From positions 1-38,942 of the forward strand of contig CALSCQ010002031.1 in assembly GCA_943704525.1 (NCBI GenBank): 38,942 bases of DNA. The letters are read 5' to 3'. A program made the position numbers and the translations under genes. Below the pieces are notes generated by a model. That model did no database searches and was not told where the DNA came from. It saw only the letters and a list, made by a program, of their open reading frames with translations. Below, piece after piece: positions 1 to 9,500 of this stretch. Each line of letters starts with the position of its first letter. The stretch's first letter is position 1. This DNA is from Pigoraptor vietnamica (taxonomy: Eukaryota; Opisthokonta; Filasterea).

Positions 1-114
<114 letters not shown>

Positions 115-367
115 GTCAGTTGCGTGTGGGCGTTCGGCTGTCTGTGAGTGACAGTTGGGGCGTGCGCGCGTGTGAGCAGTGGGCCCCTTCGCCGATTCTT
201 TTGTGCGATGTTAGAGGCGACAATCGTACACTCACCGTCGCACCGAAAGCACTGCTGCAAAAAAATGTCAACGACAGCTCGTTCTCTGAGAACTCTGCCG
301 CTCTTGAACACGTGTGGTGCGTGGAGGAAAGAGTTGGGTGTGTGTGGGTGTGGGTCGTGGCCGTTTT

Positions 368-370
<3 letters not shown>

Positions 371-426
<56 letters not shown>
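371..426. repeat. Poly-T homopolymer run
   Basis: Fifty-six consecutive T bases. On the minus strand this is poly-A and lies about 700 bases beyond the integrin beta stop codon. No retroposon body or target-site duplication is visible beside it, so it is recorded as a simple repeat. Its length is likely to be assembly-uncertain. Confidence 0.95.
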
Positions 427-1110
427 CTCAGTTTCAGGTCGACGCCGGAGTTTGTGAGATAGGGTGGAGGCTACACCCTCTGTTACAGATGTAACAGTGC
501 TGCTGTTTAAACATGGGTGGTGGTTAGGGGCTGTGCGGACTGACATGCAGTGGAGCTGATGGTGGAGCTGATGTTTTTTCGTTTTAACGCCAACTCTGAA
601 GAATGGACGGGTGCACTCTCGACGGCACAACCTCAGCGGCTGTAAACAACTGAGGCGCGTTTGCTAGTCTGACGAGGGTTTGTGTTATAATACTTTGTGT
701 GTGTATGTATGCTTGTGTTTGCTGCTTTTTTTGTGCTTACGTGCGCGTGCGTACGAGTCATGTGTGTGTGTGCAAGAAAAACAGTGCTCCCACAACCAGG
801 GCCCCGCCATGCACGGCAAGTGAACGTCGGTGCACTTGCAATGAAGGGCACGCAGTCTATTGAATGGAAAACGCAAACGCGCGCAACGACGCGCACGCAA
901 TGGGGAAAGCGCAAAGAGAGCGTGGAGAGAAGGCGCACCGACGAGACCCTCTCGAGTCAACTCGTCCGGCGCTCATGCAGACGCACAAACAAACAGACGC
1001 CTTCGTAACATAGCGCCGTCGGGTCCAACAAAGCCACGAGACGGAAGGCGACCAAGCGCGCTCGCAATCGCTCTTGCACTAGTGCCGCACCGAGGGACGT
1101 CGAGCGCCGC
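427..1110. other. Intergenic flank downstream of integrin beta
   Basis: No supported gene. It holds an 18-base inverted repeat at 480-497 (CTGTTACA, two bases, TGTAACAG), short GT-rich tracts near 690-775, and presumably the 3' untranslated region of the minus-strand integrin beta gene. Open frames here have no recognisable domains and are read as noise. Confidence 0.6.
480..497. repeat. Inverted repeat CTGTTACA-GA-TGTAACAG
   Basis: Perfect 8-base arms around a 2-base centre. The half-site TGTAACA/TGTTACA recurs in several other intergenic regions of this window (15906, 28852, 36177 to 36240), so it may be a transcription-factor site rather than a terminator hairpin. Function is unknown. Confidence 0.6.
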
Positions 1111-3596
1111 TCACATTGTGAAGAGGTTGTCGTTGGCGAACATGATGTCGGCGGCCGCGGCCATCTCGTCCTGCTGCTGTTGCCGGAGCGGGTTCATCTC
1201 CATCGCCGTCGTGCGACCCGCCGCCGTCTCCTCCTCCGCGCGCTTCTTCCCCTGCGCCTTTTGACGCTTCTCCTCCTCCTTCTTGCGGTTTTTCGCGTTC
1301 TTCTTGGCGTCTTCTTCGTCCTGTTTGCGCTTCCGCTCCGCAGCCTCAATCACGGGCACGCGCACGCCCTCCGTCTTCTTCGCCGCGTAGTACGTCGTCG
1401 TGAACTGCGCCGCTGCCGCTGCCTCCTCGCTCCGCTTCTTCGCCTCCCAGTCCTTCGCGAGCGCCGCGTTCACGCCAACTTCCAGGCACTTGAACTCGAA
1501 CCGCTCCCACTCTTCCTTGTCGAGGTAGTACACAAACACGCGCCACAACAAGACAATAATGATGCCCGCGCCGATGCAGCAAGCAAACGATATGCCGATC
1601 GCGGGACCAGGCCTGCCAAGGGTAGGGAGGATGTCAGTATATGCGTGTGAATGCGGAGGTGTGTGCGCGTTTGCGTGAATGCACGTGTGTCGTAGCGGAA
1701 ACGAATGACTACGGAACGGGGCATTGCATACGCACTTCGTCTTATCCTTGCTGACGTCCGCATACGCCGTCTGCCCAACCGTTGTCCCGGCAGTGTACTG
1801 AAAGTACACGTCGTGGGGGCAGCCCTGTGCGCACCGGCACGCAGTCTGCGTCGCCAGCGTAATGGGCGCCCGGCACGTGGCCACAATGCTGTTGGGCAGA
1901 CAGGCCTGGACGTCGCTGCACCAGTGGCACGCCGTCCCGTTCAAAAACGCCACGCACGACGCACAGTCCGTCTGGAACGACTCGCACGTCGACTTGCCAT
2001 ACGGGCACGAAGGGTCCGTGGGATCGCACCGCGCGCAGCCCTCCCCGAACCACGGCGCCTTGCACTGGCACTTGCCGCACACGCATTCGGCGCGGCCGCC
2101 ATACGCCGCGTTGCAGTCCACGTCGCATTGCTTGAACGTTTCGCAGCCGCAATCGGCGCCGTCGAAGCCGGCGTAGCAGCGGCACTTCCCGCACACGCAG
2201 AGGCCGTTGCCGCTGCACTGCTTTCCGTTGGCGTCCGCCATGCAGGGGCTCGTCGGGCAGTCGCAAAACTGAGTCATGACGCGGCCTTCGTTGATCTGAA
2301 ACGTCCACCCGTCGTCGCACTTGCACCGGCCGTACCCCTCGCACGTGCCATGGCCACTGCATGGCACGCTGGCGCCCGTCGAGCACGAGCTGCTCGCGGT
2401 ATACTGCAGCGGGACGTTAACAGTCAGCAGGAGCACAACGACGAGTCTCTCACACATATGCAGGAGCGCTCACGCACGCGCACACGCACGCACACATGCC
2501 TCCCACAGCACATACCTGGCACTCGGTGCCGTCGTAGCCGGCAATGCAGTTTGTGCAGCGGCCGCAGTCGCATGTTCCTCGCCCGTTGCAGTCCTTCGGA
2601 CACGACAGCCCCGAGCAGCTCTCGCACGAGTACGTGTAGCCCTTGGTGACAGTGATGGTGAACGTGCCGGGATGTCCTGCCATGACGAGTGACACGGGGT
2701 CGGTAACCATCACGTGCGCGGGCGCGACGAGTGTAACAGCCACGGCTACGGTGGAGGTCCGCTTGGTCCCGGTCGCGTCAAGGAGGGACGCGACACGCGG
2801 ATTGATGCTGCGGTTCGGTGTGCGCGTGCGTGCGTAAGTAAAGCGTGTCCGAGCAGAGAGTAATGTTGCCGACGACGATGCATGTCACGCTACGAGTTGT
2901 TGGCACCACAGCAACACATGAAGAGCCGCGGAAGACGCACGGAAGACGCACGCACACACCTCGTGACCGACACCGTCGTCGTCTGCTTGGGGTCGGGATA
3001 GAGCTGCACCGTGTTGGCGATGCGTTTGAGGGCAAAATCGACCTCTGTCACAATGTCGCTGAAGTCGTCATTGAGGCCCATCTGCCAAAGTGACGTCACT
3101 GTGTGTCAGTGGCGCAACAACCACACGGACGCTTTTCGTTCTCGCGCACCTAGGGCCAGACTCGCACGCGCAATCACAGGCAGACAGCCCCACTCACAAA
3201 CACTTCACATTCGATCCAACTCTGATGCATGCATGAGCCCCCACACACACACACACGCACCGAAAAGCCCCTCCCTATCCGCCCGGACAGGCCCGTCGCC
3301 TCGCCATACGCCCAGTTGAGATTTGCAGACGAGCGCGCAAAGCCAAACACCGGCACAATGGCCGACTGGCGGTAGAAGCTGCTCAACATCTCAACGCTTG
3401 GATAGTCGCGATCAACAATGTTGGCGACATTGCCGGACAGGGCGCACTTGTCGTTCGCCGGGGCTTCGATGCCAGCGCGCAGCTGCGCAGATGGGGCACG
3501 CGGGCTGTGGATGAGACTAATGCGCACGGTGCTCCTCTGAATATCAGACGTCTGACGCGAAATTTGAGAGAGGTGACTGGTTGTGTGCGTGCGTGC

Positions 3597-3654
<58 letters not shown>

Positions 3655-4023
3655 GGTGTGCATGCACGCGAGCGATCACAACCGCACAGGGAGCCCTCTG
3701 AACCCACCCCATCCATGGCCACGTGATATCCGGCGTTTGTAAGAACAAACAGCTGCGCGTGAATTTCGACAATCAGCACTCAGGCCCAAATCGTCCAAGA
3801 CAGAGGCACACTCGGGCGCAAATTGTCTTTTGGGCTGAGGCACACTCGGGGCGTATATTCACATGTGGCACACACGGAACCGCGCGTATTCACACTGCAC
3901 GCATGAGAGATGCGGGACCAGCTAAAATCACAGACATGAGTCCATCCACAAACGCAAGGAAGACCTCAGTCGTGGCCGTCATAGGATCTCCCCCCCCCCC
4001 CCCCCCGCAATCGACTCTATCGT

Positions 4024-4054
<31 letters not shown>

Positions 4055-4182
4055 TAGAGAGAGAGATGCGCAACTCACCACGCGTCGGCTGTTTGACCGC
4101 CACTGAATGGCAGTGTCACACTGCACCACCTGGAGCATTGCGTCGAGGCCCGCCTACGGAGAGAGGGATTGCCTTAACGTCA

Positions 4183-4249
<67 letters not shown>

Positions 4250-5624
4250 CACACACAACACACACACACACACAAAACACACGTACACAGGGGACGCTGC
4301 GCACTCACGTGAGGGACGTCGTAGTCTCCGATCGGCCGCATGGCGCCCAACGCCGTCGCCCACGCCGTCTTGTCGCTCGTTAGGGGCACGTCGTTCTGGA
4401 ACATGTACGTCTTCTGCGCGCTGTCGCCGTTCGGCCACTCGTACGACGGGTCCGCGAAGGGCGCGATCGGCTTCTCCACAAAAGATCCGAGCCCGATCTG
4501 CACCGTGCCGTTCGTCGCGCTAGAGTTGAAGACGGCCGTGGCAATCGCACCCGCAAGCGAGCGGAGAGTGAACAGCTGGTTCGTCATTGCAGCCGTGCGG
4601 TCCACGAGGAAATACACGTCGACGTCAACGACGAGGCGGGGCGACACGTTCACCACGACCGTGCGCGGAATGCCTGCGTTACCCGCGCGTCAAACAAAGC
4701 AAAGGCGCCTTGAAATGGCGGGGGGCGTCGCTCAAAGCGAGCGCGCACATGCAACACGGCGCGCACCGACAAACAAATGGAATCGACTGCACGAGAATAT
4801 CTCACGGGAAAACGGAGAAAACCACGCACGCACCCCTTTCGCTATGAGAAAAACGGGCGCGCACACATGACTCCAGACAGAAGGCACACGCACCCTTTCG
4901 AAGGTTCATGGTCGCGGCCTTAGGGTCGAAAAGCGGGAGCACGGGGAGCCCAAACTGCGTGTCGTTCGTCCCCGCGGTGACGGCCGTAGTGCCGGTGGGA
5001 TACTTCCACCCATAGCCACAGAAGGTCGCCTCCGTCAGAGGCACGCACGACGACCACGACTGCGGAGACGACGGATCGGTTGTGGGCTTGTCAAAACATG
5101 CTGGGCGAATGCCGTTCCCGCGAACGCAACTCGACACATGGCACTCATGCACACACTCGCACACACGCAACGCACGTTAGACACCCATTAGTGAGTCGCA
5201 CCTCACACCAGCCGCATGTCGTTGTCTGACGGAGACAAGCATTGCATGTTTGAAGGTCCCATCGCGAGCAGTCTTCGCTCTGCGCTGCCACCAGAGACAC
5301 TGTGGCACACATTTGCGGCGATTAGCCATTCGTAGCCAATTCTACCACGTTCAATTGCCTCTCCACAACAAGCACACGCGCGCGCCCTTCCACTCTCTTC
5401 AATTGCCTCACACAACAACACACACACACACGCCCTTCCGCTCTATTGCTGTCTCGGACAAGGCATTGCTGTCTCGGACAAGTACAAAACAAACTGTCGC
5501 TCATACGCCCACAATCTGCTCAACAGAGGCGCATCGCAAGCCACACACACGCACCGCTCCCAAAGACTGCAATCAAGGCGACGATCGTCCTAATGGACGC
5601 GCTCGTTCGCGCGACGCGCGCCAT
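1111..5624 (-). CDS. Integrin beta subunit, divergent, 11 exons
   Basis: Single-pass adhesion receptor chain expected to pair with an integrin alpha. Exons on the minus strand: 5624-5555, 5299-5202, 5143-4894, 4673-4309, 4153-4079, 3752-3708, 3551-3261, 3081-2960, 2807-2516, 2403-1736, 1612-1111. They sum to 2778 nt, closing at 925 residues. The 3551 acceptor could instead be 3536. Order: signal peptide (MARVARTSASIRTIVALIAV), PSI-like domain with TCNACL and CGWC, I-like (beta-A) domain from about residue 155 with VDVYFLVD and IGLGSFVEK, at least four cysteine-rich I-EGF modules (CSGHGTC, CSGNGLCVCGKC), beta-tail-like cysteines, membrane span about 763-785, and a 140-residue tail. The I-like domain has T, A, H and N at four of the five MIDAS positions and N, Q at the ADMIDAS aspartates. 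The specificity-loop disulfide is absent. The tail keeps a membrane-proximal D..EW..F pattern, has no NPxY, and ends in a Lys/Glu/Ala-rich stretch. The start codon has a good context (gccgccATGG). Integrin beta identity is firm; the distal partner is inferred. Confidence 0.9.
3599..3651. repeat. (TG)n tract in integrin beta intron
   Basis: A TG run of about 50 bases lies in the intron between the 45-nt exon (3708-3752) and the exon at 3261-3551. Confidence 0.95.
3990..4066. repeat. Poly-C run followed by (GA)n in integrin beta intron
   Basis: A 17-base C run at 3990-4006, then a GA-rich stretch at about 4025-4066 that ends just short of the donor site at 4078. On the sense strand the intron therefore begins with a CT-rich segment directly after the donor. 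Confidence 0.95.
4184..4277. repeat. (CA)n tract in integrin beta intron
   Basis: A CA tract of about 90 bases with small interruptions fills most of the 154-nt intron at 4154-4308. On the sense strand it is TG-rich and lies 25 bases upstream of the acceptor. Confidence 0.95.
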
Positions 5625-6554
5625 GGCGGCGCTGACTTTTGCGGTTTTCTGTGTGTGCGATCACACTTCCATCGGCGACATTCAAACTTCGACCAAAACG
5701 CACACCACAAACGAACCAGTATTGCGATTTGCTGTGTTGAGACGTATGCGTCTATCACGGGGGAGAAATAAGGGTCCGCGAGTTGTGCTTGGGAGAGTGC
5801 GGAGGGTATATGTGCGTGGAGTGCGTGTGCGCGGAGATGTGGGGCATCCCTTGCACGCGCCGCGCCAAAAAAGCCATCGCACAACAATTGGTCGGGAGTG
5901 TGCGGGATGCATTTTCTACTTATTTGATACCAAAGAATAAACGACTAATGTATTACTAAAGCAATATTTTCATGGTTCTCATAATATGCATTATTCATCA
6001 TAATAAAGTATAATTGTACTATTTATCTTCTGAAAATAATTTACATAAACACGCTCCGCTCGGGATGATGATCCTCTGTTAATCATCCGTGGACACTTTT
6101 ATTCAATACAAACTTCATATATTTTAATAATCAAATAAATTCAGCGAGCCCGGTACACCCAAAGGTCCCCACCCTCTCAATAGCCACTGTTTACCCCCCT
6201 CTTTGTCCCCGTGCCTGCTCTGTCTCACACACGCACGCACACACACGCTACCACACACACACTGTCTCTCTCTCTCTTTCGCTTCCCTCTCGCACACTTA
6301 CCTTTGCCGTGTCCCCTCACTGCCAACCTCTCTTCTAAGAACACCACAATCTCCTTTATCTCTGTTGCTGGCGCGCTTTTCGGAGTGCGCGCGCGTGTCG
6401 ACTGTACAGCTCCTTTTTTTTTCCCCGCACACTATGTGGGCCCTCAGCAATTGAGTTTTCTTCGCATACGGACGTCCGCTTTGTCCCATCGGGCGGGATT
6501 CGCCCTCCCTTCATTTTGTTGTGAACATCAGCGCCGTCGTGCGCGCAGAGTGGG
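5625..6554. promoter_or_regulatory. Divergent intergenic region between integrin beta and alpha
   Basis: The start codons of the two integrin genes face away from each other across 930 bases, so this segment must hold both promoters. It contains an inverted CCAAT box (ATTGG at 5887-5891), a sharply AT-rich island at about 5930-6150, a CA-rich and CT-rich stretch at 6220-6300, and a pyrimidine run near 6410-6425 on the alpha side. No convincing TATA box position could be fixed. No gene is supported: the plus-strand frame starting near 5593 with a signal-like sequence is antisense to integrin beta exon 1. That the region is co-regulatory is inferred from geometry only. Confidence 0.6.
5930..6150. 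other. AT-rich island in divergent integrin promoter region
   Basis: About 220 bases rich in TAATA, ATTATT and AATAAA words stand out against GC-rich surroundings. It begins about 310 bases upstream of the integrin beta start and ends about 400 bases upstream of the integrin alpha start. It may be a nucleosome-poor promoter element or an old insertion. Nothing coding is seen in it. Confidence 0.7.
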
Positions 6555-9500
6555 ATGGGTAGCGTGCGCACCCTCCGCACGGCACTGTGGCTGGTATTCG
6601 CCGTCGCCGCGTGTTTTCGCGCGTCCTCCGCCACGTCGCCCTACTTTTTCACGGACCCCGAGTTTGTGATCGCGGGGCCTGTGAGTGGATCGGGCGATGA
6701 TTTTGCCAAATCGCTCGTGGCCGTTGAGAGGTCAGTAGCGCACTTTGCGACGGCGCGTTTTTCATTCCCTTTCTTGATGTCTTCCACCCTGGTTCGATAC
6801 CTCTCTCCCACCCCTCTTTTCCTTCACACTCCAAGCACACACACACACACACGCTCCCTTTTTTTTTTAATTTCCCGTCCCTAACTGTGCGTCTGCGCCT
6901 ATTTGCGCAGGACGGGCGACCACGACGACGAAACCAACGCCATGGTCTACGTCGCCGCGCCCCGCGCAAACAACGGCGTCGGCGCACTCTACGCTTACCG
7001 CGTGGAGAACGTCATCTTCACGGCCGCCTCGCGCTTTAGTGCGATGGCCGCGCTGATGCCCAACGCGACGACGGACCTCTATTCCCCCGGCAACGTGACG
7101 ATGCTGGGCGTCGATCTCGTGCCGGGCACGTTCATTCCTGGCGGTCTCAACCAGCACATTCTCACGGGGGCGCCCTTTGTCGCGCGTCACTCGCCCGAAA
7201 ACATTGTCGTGAACGCGACCCGCCTCGGCTACGCGCGCGGCACGTGCATGTACCTCAGCAGCGGAGCCGCTCCGCCCGTTCCGCCGGTCGCAGCCGCCAG
7301 CAGTGCGGCGCAGTCGTCGTCGGCGGCCGCCGCTACGCCGTCGTCCACTGCGCAGGCCTCGTCCACGTGGGCCTCGGTGTCTTCGTCGTCGTTCACCGCC
7401 ACCATGTCCGCAACGGCATCTTCTGCGAGTGCCTCCGCCACCACCACCGGCGTCGCCCAGCCACCGCCGTTTGAGTGGGCGGTCCTCTCGTGCCCCGTAA
7501 CGACCCCTTCGGACGCGATCATGCAGGGCGACGTGTACGCCTTCCGCGCTGATCAGTACATTGGCTTCTCGAACGGCGGATCGTTCTTTGCGCCGTCGTC
7601 GTCCGTGTCGCTGTGCCGCAGCGTCCCAGGTGCCGTCGCACCGCTCACGGACTGCAACGCGCAGCTCGGCGCGTCGACAACCAAGGGCCGCCTGCGCGCA
7701 CGCGTGGACGCTTCGGACGCCGTCGACATTGTTGCGGGCGCGCCGCTTGCGGAGGCGGCGATTGCGTACTCGCTCCCCTCTGGATCCTACCCCGGATGGA
7801 CGGCTGCGATTCGGCCGTCGAGTGCCGGCGACGGCCCTCAGTACTTTGGGACGTCGGTTGCGTCGGGCGCTTCGATTGACGGGGACGGGCTGGACGGTGT
7901 GTGCGTGTGGAACTGTTTTCTTGTTTTGCGTCACCGTGTTGGGCGTTGCAGGGCGCTGAGGCGCGTTGTCTCGCTGTCGCTGACGCTCTTCTTGTTGTGC
8001 TCTGCGCAGACGTCGTGGTCGGGTCTCCCCGCGCCACTGATGAAGGCTCGATGGTGGCTTACGCGGGGTCGATTACAGGATATTCCCGTGGGTACCCTTG
8101 TCCAATTTCATGTGCTCGCGCGCACTACACACACATGCGCGTCAATGGCACCCCTGTCTCGCGGTCGCACTGCACACACGTGCGCGTAGCACCCCCTTGA
8201 GCGCTGCTTGATTTGGGGCGTGAACTTGCACAAACGCTTGGCTGACAAGCGCCTGTTACTCATGTTATGTGCAGTGTCCCCGAACCCCACGGAGATTTTC
8301 CGCGCATACGGCACGCAATCCGGCGCCTATTTTGGCTGGAAGGTCCTCTTGAGCGACGTGCTTGCGACGGACGCCGACTTCAGCGCGCGGTGAGTGCATC
8401 TCTATTTTTCAGCGTCGTGTGGCCACAACACTGGACCGTCGCCATATCCCAATATCTTTTTTTTCTAATCTCTGATTGTGGGCACTTTTATCTTTGCTGC
8501 TGTGAGGATCCCATGCTCACGAACGCCGTGCGTCCTTCTTTATAGCCTTGCGGACGTGGTCGTATCCGCGCCCCTCGAGTCCGTGTCGCTGACACCGGGC
8601 GCCGCGCCCTCCCCGGATGTCGGATGCATCTACGTCTTCCTCGGATCCGGCGTCAAGTCAGGCCCCTTTGTCCCGTACGCCCACCGCATCTGCGGCACCG
8701 TTGCCGGCGGTCGCTTTGGCTATTCGCTCGCGTCTCTCGGTGACGTCGATCTCGACGGCCTCATGGGTGCGTGCAGAGCGCACTCGGCTGTTGTATGTTT
8801 CTCTCACGTGTGTATGTTTCTGTGGGCACGCGCGTGTCCTGTCATTTGTGCTGTTATGCCACGTGCGTTTTGCTCTAATGCGCCTCGCGCGTTCAGACTT
8901 TGCCGTCGGCGCGCCGTTCTCGAGCAACTCGAACGGCGACATGAACGCGGGCTGCGTGCACGTGTTCTTCGGCCGCAAGGGTACGCTTCCGTCCACCGCC
9001 GACCAGGTCATTTGCGGTGCTGTGGCGCAGGCGCGGTACGGCCTCTCTATGGGCGGCGGTATCGACCTCACCAAGATGGACGGCTTTGACAAGGCGTACA
9101 ACGGTGCGTGTCTAGACTGGCGTCGCCTGTCCTTGTATTGCTTGGGAACGTCGCTTGTTGTTATATGTTGCAATTTCCCCATTTGTTCTTAAAAAAATGC
9201 GCGCTTTCTTTTTTCTGCCCCCAGATCTAATTGTTGGCAGTGTCGGCGAGCGCAAAGTCCGCGTGTTCCGCGCAAAGGCCGTGGCGAAGCTCAGCGTCGC
9301 TGCGTCGGCAGACACCGTTTCGTACGTCTGGGACGGACGCTTCCCCAAGTTCACGTTCACGGTGTCCAACGAGGGCCCTTCTGCGGCGACGCGCGTTATT
9401 GTCGATTACACGGCGCGCTACACGTGCGGCGACCAGAGTGGCGTGTGCCGTCCAGAGTCGGGCACGCTTGCGCTTCCCACCATTGACGTCGGAGGGTCCA

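Noticed and set aside
371-426. Possible poly-A tail of a retroposed element (poly-T on plus)
   Set aside because: No LINE or SINE body, no processed gene copy and no flanking duplication was found beside it; kept as a simple repeat.
5593-5940. Plus-strand open frame that begins like a signal peptide (MAALTFAVFCVC)
   Set aside because: It is antisense to integrin beta exon 1 (5555-5624), which has a good start context, a matching donor and a phase-correct splice to the PSI exon. The rest of the plus frame has no domain signature.
6788-6802. tRNA B-box-like GGTTCGATACC
   Set aside because: No A box at the required distance and no cloverleaf; it lies in the first intron of integrin alpha.
6867-7934. 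Long minus-strand frame rich in Arg and Gly opposite integrin alpha exon 2
   Set aside because: Shadow frame caused by GC-biased codon use on the plus strand; composition is unlike a protein and it has no motifs.
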